Shown: positions 13,781 through 26,775 of the stretch, one piece after another
How the letters are laid out: each line of letters begins with the position of its first letter
How positions within the stretch are numbered: the stretch's first letter is position 1
Notes under the pieces: model-generated
What the model saw: the letters and a program-made list of their open reading frames with translations, nothing else
Told to the model about the DNA's origin: nothing
Databases searched by the model: none
Assembly (NCBI GenBank): GCA_013397695.1
Contig: VYZI01000053.1
Coordinates: forward strand, 3,450,957-3,514,956
Direction: 5' to 3'
DNA from: Centropus unirufus
Taxonomy: Eukaryota; Chordata; Aves; Cuculiformes; Centropidae
Length of the DNA stretch: 64,000 nucleotides
Program-made: the position numbers and the translations under genes

Positions 13781-13928
13781 CTTCAGTTCCTCCTGAATTT
13801 TTTCCTCCTCCAATTTGGCAGCTTTTCGATCTTCTATTTCTATTTTCCATTTTTCTGCGACTATTCTGGCTTTTTCTTGAGCCATAGCATCCCGGAACTT
13901 CTTTGTTATTTCAGCTTCCTTTTGCCTC
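13781..13928 (-). CDS. SH2D4B: SH2D4B coding exon 3
   Basis: The exon is 148 bases, with acceptor TTCTGAAG and donor GTTTGC (weaker than consensus). It opens by completing a Trp codon, then reads RQKEAEITKKFRDAMAQEKA followed by RIVAEKWKIEIEDRKAAKLE and EEKIQEELK, ending on a codon boundary. It closely follows the human SH2D4B segment containing KEAEITKKFRDAMANEKARI. The content is strongly helical and charged, consistent with a coiled coil between the N-terminal block and the SH2 domain. It is too short to show as an independent long open frame. Confidence 0.92.
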
Positions 13929-14189
13929 CTTCAGAAAAGAATTTGAAAACAAGAATAATTCGAGGCACTGATTATTTTTTCAAATTGAGGATCAATATTT
14001 GCACACTGGTTGCAACAAATAATTAGCTTAAGACTTCATGGAAATATACAACAAAAGAAATAAAATGAATTTAACAAGAGACTTGTCACAAATTTTATTT
14101 GAGGAAACTATCTAGAAAGCAGACATTTTCAGTTTTTGTTAAATAATGAATTAAAATAGCACCTTCTAAATCAGAGAAATCCTTCCAGA

Positions 14190-14520
14190 ACTTGAAGGAA
14201 GCCCTTAAGAAAGATGGGGACAGAATTTTTAGCAAGGACTGTTTTGACAGGACAAGGACTAATTCTTTTAAATTAAGGGGGGATAGATTTAGGCTGGATA
14301 AAAGGAAGAAATTTTTTACAATGAGGGTAGTGAAACACTGGCACAGGTTTCTCAGGCAAGCAGTGGAGGCCTCATCCCTGGAAACATTCAAGGAGACATT
14401 GGATTACCCGAGGCAACCTGATAGAGTAAAAGATGTCCCTGCCCCTGCAGGAGTGTTGGACTAGGTGACCTGTAATGGTCCCTCCCAACCCAAAGCATTC
14501 TATCTTTCTATGATTCTATT
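14190..14520 (+). mobile_element. CR1 LINE, 3' fragment
   Basis: This copy in SH2D4B intron 2 has TTTAGGCTGGATAAAAGGAA, GTGAAACACTGGCACAGGTT, CTCATCCCTGGAAACATTCA and ends TTTCTATGATTCTATT. It lies about 0.26 kb from exon 3. Confidence 0.92.
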
Positions 14521-15375
14521 ATTCCTGGGTGTCTTAGAGTCACCCTATATTTTTCCTTCCTTGGCTGAAAAAGTAGATTTTTCTCTCAGTCTAGAAAAGC
14601 ATTATTAGGAATGTATTGTCTCTCAGATATTAATGCAAATGTCTGCCGAATTCTTACACTAGAATGTTTATTGGTACTGACAATGCAAAAGTAATGCAGA
14701 GCACAGGTTGAAGCTTTTAATCCCTGCTTAAATATGCAATCGCCATAGGCAAGAAGAATCTCATATGAAAAAGAATAATGTAGAATAATCTGATTTTAAA
14801 CTGTCGCTTTTCAGTGCTAAAGTGAAAAAGGAAGAGGAGAAGGCAGGTGGCCTACTTCCCAACAATATCAAGCATCAAAACACTTGAATCTCTCCCAAAG
14901 CTGGAGGAGGCCCCAGAAACACCAGCATGGCACTTGTGTAATCTGTTTGTGAACTGCTGGGATGAGAACTAATACACGCAATATGCAAATAAAACCAATC
15001 TCAGAAAGGATATTATGTACCAAATCCCCATTGTGGGCATAGATATGTGATACAATAAACATTTCTGGTTCAATCATCTTAAAACCAGATTGTTTTGGTA
15101 TTATTTATTTACAAACCAGTCAATGGTTTAGCAGTATTCCTGCTAAAAGTAAAATTTTGCTTCACTTTCCTTGTGAGAGAGGATTTTTATTTTTCCAGTA
15201 TTCAAGAAAAATAAAATTACATTTTTCACATGTTGAAAAACTGCCCAAACAACGGAAAGCAAATGTTCGGAAAACATACTTACCAGCATCACCCACTATT
15301 TTGTGTCACCCTTCTACAAAGCTATGACTCCCGCTATGCTAAGCAAACCCTGAATTCAGATTCTTATATCCTCAC

Positions 15376-15535
15376 CATAGTTCTTCTGCCTCCTTCTGTG
15401 CCTGTTGCCTGGCTCGCTCTGCTATTAGCTCCTCCGATATCTGTTCATACGGCTTGTCACCTGGGGCTTCTCCCATAACCCAGACCCAGACCTCACCATC
15501 CTTGCCACGCAGCCACTGCACATGCTTGCCATTAC
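15376..15535 (-). CDS. SH2D4B: SH2D4B coding exon 2
   Basis: The exon has an acceptor TTGCAG and donor GTGAGG, and is 160 bases long. The first two bases complete an AGT serine codon with the last base of exon 1. The translation reads SNGKHVQWLRGKDGEVWVWV and continues MGEAPGDKPYEQISEELIAE, then RARQQAQKEAEEL, ending with two bases of a Trp codon. The W-x-W-V block and the DKPY-E-I-E motif are characteristic of SH2D4A/B. An overlapping 160-codon minus-strand open frame (15425-15907) is in a different frame and is a shadow. Confidence 0.93.
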
Positions 15536-16446
15536 CTGCAAGAGCCAGCAAGAAGAAACAAAAAAATATAAATACTGGCTCAAATACTTGAAATATAGAT
15601 AAAAGATGGGAAAACTGTGATTTAGAAATATGACGCTCGCAATTCTGAATAAAACATTACTAAGAGATTGGATGAAATCTTCAAATTTAATCACTCTACT
15701 ATGCTTTGGGGAAAAAAAAGGCTTTTTAGGATCCAGATCATACATCTTTAAAGACTCACTGTCCCACAAAAATATGGAATTATCAATTCTTGCATTTCCC
15801 AGATTTTCACACAGAAAGGGATCAATAAAGAGAATGGAAAAAGACAGAGTGACAACAGCCACCAGTGACATGAGACTAACACCGCTTCTGCACACAGAGA
15901 ATGTCATATATTGGGCGTACAGAGACTTCGTTGGAACCCCTGCAAAAAAATCCAGGCATTTCCTTCTCCCACTGTCTGAAGGAAGAGTTTCAGAAGTCCC
16001 GCATTCTCAGACCATGCCGCTCAGCACCGCAGAATTGTTCTGTTCAGGTAGGCAGCTGGAAAGGATTACGTTTCTGGTTCAGTTTTCATGAAAGGCACCA
16101 CACAAAAATCTCTGGTTACTGTGTTGACAGAAAGATTTTAAAAATATCAATAAAAGTTGGCACACTCTTTATAAAATATACTGTGTTTGGTGAATTTTTC
16201 CATTGAAGAATCAACTATAGCATTCCTGCTGACTACAAAGAGCACTAGCTTAGATCCTATCTGAATACATTTTAATAGTCAAATTCTCTACATGACTTAG
16301 TGGGGTTTGGTCTTTACCTTCTGCTTTTATAGATGTGACTCATAGATATTATAGAGGTTTGTAAAATTGAATTGGTATAAACACCCCTTATGCATCCATT
16401 TTTATGTTTTATTTCTTGCAATTTTATTGAAATTATTCTTCCCGAA

Positions 16447-17005
16447 GCAGGCCAGCAGGGCCAGGGAATGAATTCTGCCCTGGTACTCGGCCCTGGGGAG
16501 GCTGAACCTTGAATCCCGTGCTCAGTTTTGGGCCCCTCAGTACAAGAAAAAGATTGAGGAGCCGGTCAGTGTCCAGAGAAGGGCAACAGAGCTGAGGAAG
16601 AGTCTGAAGCGGAGTTTGCTGGGAAGCAGCTGAGGGAATTGGGGCAGGAGAAAAGGGGGCTAAGGGGAGACCTCATCGCTCTCTACAGCTCCCTGAAAGG
16701 AGGGTGGAGTGAAGTGTGTGCTGGTCTCTTCTCCCAAGTAACAAGCGATAGGATCACAGGAAATGGCCTCAAGATGTCAGGGGAGGTTTAGGTGGGACAT
16801 GAATATATATATTTTCATGGAAAGGGTTGCTAGGCTCTGGAACAGGCTACCCAGGGAAGTGGTAGAGTCACCATCGCTGGGGGTATTTAAGACACATGGA
16901 TCTGCTGCTTAGGGACATGGCTTCATAGTGGGATTTGCAATGTCAAGTTAAGGATTGGACTTTATGATCTTAAACGTCTTTTCCAACCTAAACAATTGTG
17001 ATTCC
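16447..17005 (+). mobile_element. CR1 LINE, about 0.56 kb 3' fragment
   Basis: The longest CR1 copy in the window. It runs from GCAGGCCAGCAGGGCCAGGG through CAGTTTTGGGCCCCTCAGTA, GTCCAGAGAAGGGCAACAG, CTCTCTACAGCTCCCTGAAA and GAACAGGCTACCCAGGGAAG to AACAATTGTGATTCC. Confidence 0.93.
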
Positions 17006-18870
17006 AGCACCATGACCTTTGCCACAATGGACAATGGATTTACTTCAAAGAACACAGCCTAAAAGGCCACAAAGGATGAGCAGTTCATCTCACTTCCTGG
17101 ATAATGCAGTCCACAAGATTTACCTCCTTACCCAAATACTGAGATTAGTGAATTATGCATGGTCAGATAGCTTCTTAAAGGTACCCTATCTCATTTGAAA
17201 ACATGGAGAAATGGACAGTTTGCCATTTTCCTAGGCAGCTTTTCTCTGATGCTCCCATAAGAGAAACCTACTCCTAGTTGAATGACCCATCTTTGCTTCT
17301 GGTCTTTCTATGTCTTTCTCTACTAGCATCAGCTTAGCTGCTCTCACTTTCACCTACCTGGTTCTGCAGTAGAACAGTATCCATTTAACCAGATTAAGTT
17401 TCTCGATACACAATTGATAAAGTGTTTTTGACATCTCAGACTGAAGAGAGAAAACTGCAGGAGGGGATGAAGTGAGGCTGTTGACAGCAGGCAGTGCCAC
17501 TGTCACATGTGTTGACAATGCAAACTGAAGGGAACAAACATATCAGATCGCTCAATGAAAGCTAATATTCTATATCAAATTTGGAAATGGGATTTATACG
17601 AATTCCCAGCGTTGGCCTAATGGTACTGCCTTCAACAGGGGGTGGAAATTTAAGCTAATAACATTTTCCCTCAATAACTCTCAAAAGCATTTGCTCCTTC
17701 ACAGTCTATCAGATTATGTCTCAGATTATAAATGTGAATGCATTTTACTGTGGTTCCTGTTCTGTACATTTCAGTGTTCCTTTCAGCACAACATTTTTGT
17801 TGTATTTTTTGGATACAGCATTTGAACACCATCTGCTGAGGGCTGGCTGGCCATGTCAGCATTTGTCCCTGAGGATTTTACCTACTGCGTTTCATGGTAA
17901 AGTATCCCAAGAAGTAAAGAATTATTTCCCAGGCATACTGATCCCACAAAACCAAGGGCACCTTTTGTTTTAAAAGTGACCCGAGACCTCTTTCCTGGGA
18001 GGAATCTGGGTGTTCTAGTTGTTCCCCTTTATTCAGTGCTTTAAAGAAAACATTGCAAGCCACATGCCTCATGTTAACTTATTTGTATCATACATGGTAG
18101 ATAACAAATAATTCTACTGTTCTGAAAGGTTATTACATTTTTCTGTAAAATAATGTATCTTGATAAAACTTTATTTCCAAATTAAACAGAAGTAAGGAAA
18201 AAAAAAAAGGAAAAAACTTTGCTAAATCTAAAAGGAAGAGACAGGCTTTGCCTAAAGAAATTTGAAGTCGAGGTGAAAAGAGGCAAGAGGACTTAATGTT
18301 TCTGCTCAGAGGCAAGTTCTGAGCCCAGTCACAAATCCTAATGCAGAGTCGAGAAATGTAAGTTAAATGTCTTGAGTCCCAGTCTTGTGCCTTGACCACA
18401 GAAGTACTTTTCTTTCCCCAGAGAGACAGTGTCAGGCTACAAAAAATTACCATTGGGAACTAACAGGCATCAAAATTAGTTTGGAGTGGACAACAGAAAC
18501 TGAAGTGTTTTAGAAACAAACACTGCTTTATCAGGAAAATGTACTGAATAATTTATCAACCCTTTTCCATCTTTACTCTTCAGACCAGGGATTTATCAGC
18601 TGTACTATTCTACCATTTTTTTAATCTAAAACAACTCTGAAGAAAGCAACATCAATTCTTGCAGTTCTCTTTACCTGCAGCTTGTCCATGAATTAGTATC
18701 TCCCAAGGATTTCCTCAAAACCCATATCTACACTGCTTTGAGACCAGTGCACAGGTTCCTTGATATTACTCCTTACTCCAGGCAAATGCAAAGTCAGCTT
18801 TCCCAAATTAGCAGCACAAGGGGGATCACAGAGAAAACTTTCTCAGACACCCACAGCCTGAACCAACGGC

Positions 18871-18892
18871 AACGCAAATTTGCATATATAAG
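18871..18892 (+). promoter_or_regulatory. Octamer overlapping a TATA-like box
   Basis: ATTTGCAT (18878-18885) runs directly into TATATAAG (18885-18892), and GCAAATTTGC (18874-18883) is a perfect palindrome. The arrangement resembles an octamer promoter but no transcript or open frame follows. Confidence 0.2.
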
Positions 18893-19409
18893 CACTCACG
18901 GTCAAAAATAACACCAAATCATGTTTTCTACTTGCTCGTATTTACAGAGTCAGTTCTATAACAGCCATGAAAGTATAAAACAATGCCCTGGAGAGCAATA
19001 GTAAACTCCAGGCTCTCACCTCTAAGAATTATGAGCCTCTCCCAGCAGCACCACCAATCTCCTCTGCACAGTGCTCTGTGGTACAGCACCCCAGGATGCT
19101 CCTGGCCTTTGTGCTGCCCCCTTAGGAAGTTCATGCTGCAGGGAAGGTATCATCACTGCCCCAGCTGAACCCCACCAGATACTGCCAGCCACCTTGGAAG
19201 AGAGGGAAAGCAGCACCTCAAGGTGCATGGGAGGGGGAATCCTGGCTGCATGCATTGCCCAGGCTACATCAAGCTTCAGTTCCAGGCAGCTCAGACTTCC
19301 ACATGGTCACTAAGGCGCAAAAAAAGAAAAAAGGTGTTACACAAAGAAAAGCTGGGCTTTTCACTGCCTCTGCTAATCTGGACAGAGGAGCAGAACCGCA
19401 GATTGAGTT

Positions 19410-19431
19410 GGGCGGGGTTGGGATTTTTGGG
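19410..19431 (+). other. G-quadruplex motif (antisense to SH2D4B)
   Basis: GGGCGGGGTTGGG then ATTTTTGGG gives four G runs with loops of 1, 2 and 6. It is C-rich in the SH2D4B transcript, so any structure would be in the DNA rather than the pre-mRNA. Confidence 0.65.
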
Positions 19432-20557
19432 TTGATTTTTGTGTTTGGTGTGGCTTTCTGGTTTTTTGGTTGCTGTTTGTTTTGGCTTTTTTTAACTACA
19501 GTTCTTGATTATATCTGTCTTCATTTTCACACATCCTTCTAATTAAAATTAAAAAATAACAGTATTCAGAGCAAATGGAATACTACTACAGTCTCCTTCC
19601 TCCAAGCCTGTCTACCACTGCTTTAACAGTTACAGCTTCCCCAACAATTCCCATTTGCAGCCGGTCTCCAGTGTTTACAAGGGAACTACTCCAAGGACCC
19701 TTAGAGCCCTTGCTTGGTGTTGTCTCCCAGCTGTGCAGTCCCTTCTCTGCCTGCTTAGTCCAGCAAAATGATAGAGACACAAGTAATCCTCACTGCCTTT
19801 CTAGCGTAGGGAATATTACAGGCTGCATCAAGTGTAAATTCAGAAAATCAGAAGATCACTGTTTTACCATCTCAGAAACATGAAATGACATTCAACTCTG
19901 CTTAAACTTTCTCAAAAGAGTATGCTGTTTCCATGATCAGTCATGGTCCTCGCAGGGTGAACTTCCCACCATAGTTCTGCTTGGAAGCTACAGATCTCTC
20001 CAATAGCAATTGACTCTCCTTCCATCCTTACCGGCAAGCTGTACAGGCATCCAAATATCCTTTACCTCTCTCTTTAGAAAATATTCCTTTACTTTTCTCT
20101 CTCTCTGAGCTAGTAAAAGCCCCCTGAAACTTATTCTTTATTTGAAACAGTCTGCATGAGCACCCACTGTTGACATCAAGCAGATCAGTCTGATTCACTT
20201 TTATCATTCAGAGATAAACTGTAGCTTGTGGATTTGGGTGTGTTTGTAGGCTTGTGTTGTTTTCTGCTCTTTTGGAGTTTAGATATCTGTTATACTTTGG
20301 TATAAGCACAACGTTTTGTACATGAGATTTTGCCCTTTGGCTTTCTGAGCAAATGATTTTTATGGCTTCTTTAAAGTTGAGGCTTGAATTTTGATAGCCT
20401 GCAGGTTAGATGAGGTTCCATTCAGAGCTTTGTTAGCTGCAGGACATGTGTTAGAAGCACAATGATTACGATGGAAATGAGAGTGTGAGCTTTAGGCTGT
20501 TCTCGCTTCCTTCAGCTTACCCAGTACTAAGTTTTATATTAGAAATATATACATATG

Positions 20558-20588
20558 CACACACACAAACACACAAATACACACACAT
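20558..20588. repeat. Imperfect (AC)n microsatellite
   Basis: About 31 bases of CACACAC interrupted by AAAC and AAATAC, within SH2D4B intron 1. Confidence 0.9.
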
Positions 20589-21059
20589 TCCTCTTCTTTC
20601 CAAGGGAAAACCTAGGAAATTATTAAAAGTGTTTCTGAGAGACTGATCAAAACACAGACTGCACATATCCAAACATTAACTTCCATAAATCTATTAAAAT
20701 ACATATAGGATAATTAGGTGATAATGATGAAAGAAATGAAAATAACATGATCCCATAATAAACTGAAGATCTTTTACAATTAATTTTGTGGTCTGCCTCT
20801 GCTAATAGTCATAGGATGATGAACACCTCTGTCTTTCAAGAATACATTAAAAAAAAAAAAAAGTTATTCAGTTCTTAAAATGACAAGAATATGGGGAAAA
20901 ATTCTGAAGTTCTCAAGTATTCCCCCAACACGTCACACCCTCCAATTTCAACACTGTGTTGTGTGGAGGATGCACAAAGGGAGAAATAGGTTTAGCTGAT
21001 TTACATTAGTACATAAATAAGGGTTGCAGGATCTCAGCATTGCTGTAAAATCAGGCTTC

Positions 21060-21320
21060 AAGGCTCTCCAGCCTCTTCCTGATCGTCTCACAAACTCAGT
21101 CTTCTGTTTATAAAATTACAGCCTGTTACCATGGAAATAATTATGCTGCAATATACCCCAGCAGGATCAAATAAAGGAAGAGGGACTGCAAGAGAGCAAA
21201 CAACAAGGGAGGAAAGAGTTACTTAAATAAGACCCTGGCAATTAACAAGTGTTAATGTAGCACTCACAGGTAAGTGGGTTTGCAGTGCCACATGCAATGC
21301 AAATTTATTATGTACGCATA
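21060..21320. promoter_or_regulatory. Candidate enhancer in SH2D4B intron 1
   Basis: It contains GTTACCATGGAAAT (21125-21138, an RFX X-box-like site), a perfect ATTAACA-AG-TGTTAAT dyad (21241-21256) and the POU octamer ATGCAAAT (21297-21304), with no repeat sequence. Motif clustering only; no conservation data were available. Confidence 0.3.
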
Positions 21321-22984
21321 GGTTTGCAAATTTTAAACTAAGAAAGGAAAAAAAAAGAAACACAGAAACAACGTAGCATTTTTATGGTCTCTATCTAGTA
21401 TGTCCCAAGAATTTTCTTAGCAGCCTAGCCAAGACACACTGTTACACATCACAATTTTTCATTTGCCCACTTTCAACTGGGCGATAACATTCAGAACACA
21501 TTCTTTAAGGCATGGTTCTAACTCCATGTACAATCTAGATGTTGTCTTATCTGTCCATTTTAATGACCCTTTCACTGTGTAATTATTAAAAAAAGCAGCT
21601 CAACATCAGATTAAAGTTGACGGCTGCTGTTAAATCATCCACATCATCATCATTCATTTGATTATTTTTCCTTCATAATAAAAATAAAGCCAAGAACATA
21701 GCTCTATAATTTCTGATTCCTGATCCTAATTTTCTCTTGTGAAGAGGAAAAGGTATATACAGGGCTTGCTTTATCACATAAAACTATCACAAAGCATCCA
21801 GGTTTTCCCACTGCTGGAGAACTAAATAAAAAATTCTACATGGCTACTTCAGGGTCTGCTGGAAACTCAAAGCAGAAGGATAAGGGTTCTCTGTCACAGA
21901 ATGAACAGAGGACTATGGATCACTTTCTGCACCAGGCTCTGCTACTTAATTGAGTGAGACAGGTTCGCACAGACTCCTTTTGTCAGGCACACAGGACCTC
22001 GGAAGCAGGGAGAGCTGCACCACAACAGTGAGGTTTTCTAGCTCCACAGCACATGAGTGAACTTGCAGGTTAATGAAGCGCTGGCTAAACCCACTGCTGC
22101 CTTGAATAGATTGAGTTTTCCCACACCATCCAAATCCTGCTAGCAAAAGCTGGTACCTCAGTCCTCCAATTTTTTTAGTAATTTATAATAAAAAGTGGCA
22201 AAATCAGCAAGGAAATCTTAAATTAGCTCGGGCGAATCCCGTTCTCCCCTTGGCTGCGGCACTGTTTTCTTTCCATATCAAGTATTCATGAGCTTGCAAG
22301 CAGCCACAACCTCTTCTCATTACCCGAGCACTAGTACGTACAAGAAAACCCAGCTAACGCCACTGTGTCCTGGCAGGCTGAGGAGCACAATGCTGCCGAG
22401 AAACATGGGAATGCTCTCCATGCTGGAAGCTCCGTTAACCCAGGCAGCCTCTCTCCGAGAGCAGCTGATGCCAGATGCTTCAGACAACAGAAGTGCTGAG
22501 GATCACATGCATGCAAGAGAAACCTCCAGTGTAATAACGCCCAGGTAGCCAGCAATATTCTCTTCTTTTTTTTCCAAAACAGACAAGTCAGCTGCAGGGC
22601 AGGATATGAGACTAAAACACACAGACTTATGGCCAATCCTAGGAGGGTAGAGAAGTCCCTCTCGATTTGTTCCATCTGGTACATATTTAGGTCATATGGC
22701 AGTTGGGGGTCTCTCTCTAGCCCCAGGTTGAGAGAAGTCAACAGTAAACTGCTGTTTAACTGGATTTCGGCACACAGTCACATTGAACACAAGCTCTGAG
22801 CAGCTGAGTTCTGGCCCCAAGGTATACGACACTAACAAAACCGCCTCATATCACAAGCTGCTATATATGTTGTGAATTTTACATTAAAACTCTTCCAATG
22901 AGTTCAAATCAGCTGTCTCAGTTCCCTAATAAAAATTATTGTAACATTCTCACTGATGTCCTCCTGCTGCTTTTTCAGTTGTGT

Positions 22985-23133
22985 GTGTAGGTGTCCAAAA
23001 CCAGGTTGGACAAGGTTTGAGCAACCTGATTCAGTGGAAGATGCTCCTGCCTGTGGCAGAGGGGTCAGAACTGGTTGGTCTTTAAGATCCCTTCTAACCC
23101 AAGCCATTCTGTAATTCTACGATGATTCTATGA
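22985..23133 (+). mobile_element. CR1 LINE, short 3'-end fragment
   Basis: It contains GTCCAAAACCAGGTTGGACA, TTGAGCAACCTGATTCAGTG, GATCCCTTCTAACCCAAGCC and a terminal GATGATTCTATGA. Confidence 0.88.
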
Positions 23134-26100
23134 ATTAATATGAATAAAATACAGGGCTCTGCAGAATTCAAGTCCACATACAATGAGAAATTTCAGAAAT
23201 ACTCAAGTCTGGTGTCTCTGCTTAGACCCATATCCAATGATACAGAGAGAGAGACAACGAACACTGCCAGGAGCACCTCTCCATAGGCGATAAAATCTTA
23301 GCTAAGTGTTACCAGGGTGTGTGGAGCAAAAGGTATAAACAAGGAATACAATTTTGAGTTAAAAAACACTGAAGAAGATGTCACTGCACGTACACCCACT
23401 CACCTTTCATATATACACTGAAAAACGTGCCCACTCACTGGCCTTCACCCATGACATAGATGTATCTTCCAGTCAACCACCTGTGATATTTTAAATACTT
23501 GCTTCCAAATAGCTTCATCTTTCTCTAATAATTTTCTATCACAAATGCCATTTTTGCCAGTCATGCTGTGACAAGCCTACCTGATTTTCACCCAGCTCCT
23601 CTTGTTAAGGACAGGTAAATAAGAGTGTTTACAAATAGCTCCTGCCTGAACATCGTGAGCTGCACTTCACACTGAATAAATGTCAGAATAAGCAGCAGCA
23701 GACCAGCATTGTCTTCCCTCCCACATGGCAGTTCTTCAGCTACCCAATGCTCAATAGTTTTTGATATCTCATTTTGGCTATGCTGACAGCTTTGGATACA
23801 GCATCAAATTCCTAATTGGCAGGGTCCTTTGCTTACTCGCAACTCTTTACCAGTTAAAGGGCTCCTGCCTAACCAAATAAATATGTTTCTTTGCAAATTG
23901 CAAAGCTGCCCGTCAGTCATTTCTCAGCAATCCTGAAATTTGGAGAAGACTTCCTTTAGTGATTTTTAGCACAATAAGGGAAGGCAACCTGTTTCATTAC
24001 TATGAAAATATGTTGCTGAAAGATCTGCCCAGGAGTAATTTGTAAATGAACTAGAGACAGATCTCCAAGAATTCAACTCGCTTGTGAAGCAATTTCAGTA
24101 CAAGCCAGAAGTTACAATTTTATTAAAGCCATGATACACTCTTTTTTTTACCTTGAATAAGTTCGTTAATTACTGAAATTTTGTAAGGACCCAGATGATG
24201 CTCAAATTCTACTAATATTTTTATGCAAGGTACTACAATAAAAACATGGGTTCATTCAAATCTTCTAAAGGAAATATTACATCCTGAAGTGCTGTTCACA
24301 CATTGCTCCCTTTTTAGACATAAAAAGGGAAAAATTAGAACTGTTGAATGATCTGAAAACATGTAATTCGACCCCAAAGAAAAAAATAATTTCTTTAACC
24401 TTGGCTCATTCTGATAAGAATTTCAATTTTAACCTTTCCATATGAAACCAAACAATTAAAATGGAAAAGTAGGCACAATTTAGCATTTTTTGAAGGTGAC
24501 TAATACTATTTTCTTAGTAGATGAAGACTAAGACCAGTTACAATAGGCTGTTACAATATTTGGCTTGCTAAACAACATAAACATCTTCTATCTTATTTCA
24601 TGGTTTGGACTTGATTTTGTTTTCCGAGAAGCAAATTTCATAGTACTGAATAGGACACTTATGGACAACCTGCATTCAGCGGTGCTTCTGTAAAAATCAC
24701 TGTAGATGTTGCCCTCTGCTAGTTTCCAAACAATTAAAAAACGATGCCACAGATAAGCATCCCCTTAACCTGCATGTGATTTTAACTCTACCCCAAGGCC
24801 AATCTGCATATTTCACTCCCAGTTGGAGCACAGGACTCCAGATCAAGCGCGAGCAATTTTTGCAGCATTTTTAATTGTCACAAATTCTTTTTTATTCTTT
24901 CTCACCCTATGCCAACCCAAAGAGGTAGGGAAAAGTTTTCATGTGTAGCTTTACAGAATATGAGGAAAAGAGAGGGATTTGAAAAGGTAGCCCAGTAAAG
25001 ATAATTCTGATTAATTTAGTATAAAAATATTTTATACAAACATAATATCATATTTGCAAACAACATACACATTTTTCTGTCAAATAGAAAGTTTCAGAAA
25101 CTTGGCACAGCATGAAAGATATTGAAGTCTCACCTCTGTTTTCTACTATATGTCAGGCTACAAAGATGCCTGTAAAGTCAGGGGAACTCTTGGCTTCAAC
25201 AAATTAGCACAAACATAAAACCTGTGCCATGCAGTTAAGAGTCAAAAGCAAAATCTTTGCACATGAAACTGCTCAAATCCCACAGTTGCAGAGAAATAAA
25301 GAATAAGTAATTGCATTGGCTTTAAATTTCCCAGTAGCCGCTAATTTTAAACAGGAATAAAAATACTCAAATATTTTTCAATTTAAGAGTGTTTGGAAAT
25401 TCACTAAATCATCAGTAGAAACTGAAAACTAAGTAGCTTCAAGGTCCAAAAAATATTGATGCCAAATGTCTTTCAGTACAAGAACCTAGCTCCACTATGA
25501 GACCATTTACCATCAGATTATGGAACAGTACAGTAGAAATCAGCTACAAGTATCCGTGCACTTAATGACTGGCATGCCAGAAAGATGGAAGTTATCTTTT
25601 GTAACGTTGGCCCACAGCAGTGCACCAAAGTCAAATAATATCTTCAGTGCAATCAAATGCCTGGCTTGTAAATCTAATTCCAATAGTTCTCTCTAAAAAG
25701 AAACCAAAAGCAATAGTCAGTAAGATAATTTCTTTATTACTACTTTGAAGGAGGAAGAAAGTTTCTAACAGTGGGCAAAAGTCAAACCTAAGCAATACCT
25801 GAAATTGACAGTTTTAGAAGGCAAAATGGAAATGGACTACCATGAAATTTAACATCATGTGTATTTGTGAATGTTTTTGTCAGAGCAAATATAATCTATA
25901 GGTTACTCTGCTGTGCTCCTTTCTCTTATTCTTTATAAATCAGAAAATTAATTACCCAGAAAATGGTATCCTGTAGTAGGAAGCGGAATAGATTTAATGT
26001 ATAATTTATATATGGAAATTTAGGTGTCAACACTGTGACAAATCATCACATAAATATTTTTGCAGCTAGATTTTTCTGCATCTGTCTTCATCACAGAATG

Positions 26101-26316
26101 AGCATAATACAGATTATCTCAATGATATAATGTTGTTTGGGTATGTGGAGCTGAACTGCATTTTTAATTTTTTCTCAACTACAAATCAATCAAAATGAAC
26201 AAGGCTATTGTGTTGTATGAGAGAAGCAAGTTTGATGCCATCTATCTTGAGAGTGCCATTCGCAGTAAGCACACTTAACGTGAAGGAAACAGAAATGAAA
26301 TTACTTTTTTCCAACA

Positions 26317-26775
26317 CAGAATAGAATCATGGAATTGTTAAGGTCGGAAAAGACCTCTAAGATCATCAAGTCCAACCATCAGCCCAACACCAACACGCCT
26401 ACTAAACCATGTCCCAGAGAGCCGCATCTAAATATATTTTGGACACCTCCCGGGATGGTGGCTCCACCCCTTCCCTGGGCAGACTATTCCAATGCTTCAC
26501 CGCTCTTTCAGGAAAGATTTTTTTTCCTAATATCCAATCTAAAACACCCCTGGTGCAACTTGAGGCCATTTCCTTTCGTCCTATCACTTGTTACATGGGG
26601 GAAATAACCAGCACCCACCTCGCTACGACCTCCTTTCAAGTAGTTGTAGAGAGCAATAAGGTCTCCCATCTGCCTCCTCTTCTCCAGGCTAAACAACCCC
26701 AGTTTCCCCAGCTGCTCCTCATAAGATTTGTGTTCCAGGCTCCTCCCCAGCCTCGCTGCCATCTGTGTGGGGATA
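26317..26775 (-). mobile_element. CR1 LINE, about 0.46 kb 3' fragment (reverse)
   Basis: On the plus strand it reads AGAATAGAATCATGGAATTG, then AAAGACCTCTAAGATCATCA, CCCTGGGCAGACTATTCCAA and CTTCTCCAGGCTAAACAACC, the reverse complement of CR1 from tail to mid-3' region. Open frames of 129 and 84 codons across it come from the LINE. Confidence 0.93.

Noticed and set aside
15425..15907. 160-codon minus-strand open frame
   Set aside because: It overlaps SH2D4B exon 2 in a different frame; the homologous frame is the one with WVWVMGE.
15630..16091. 153-codon plus-strand open frame
   Set aside because: Intronic, antisense to SH2D4B, no recognisable content.
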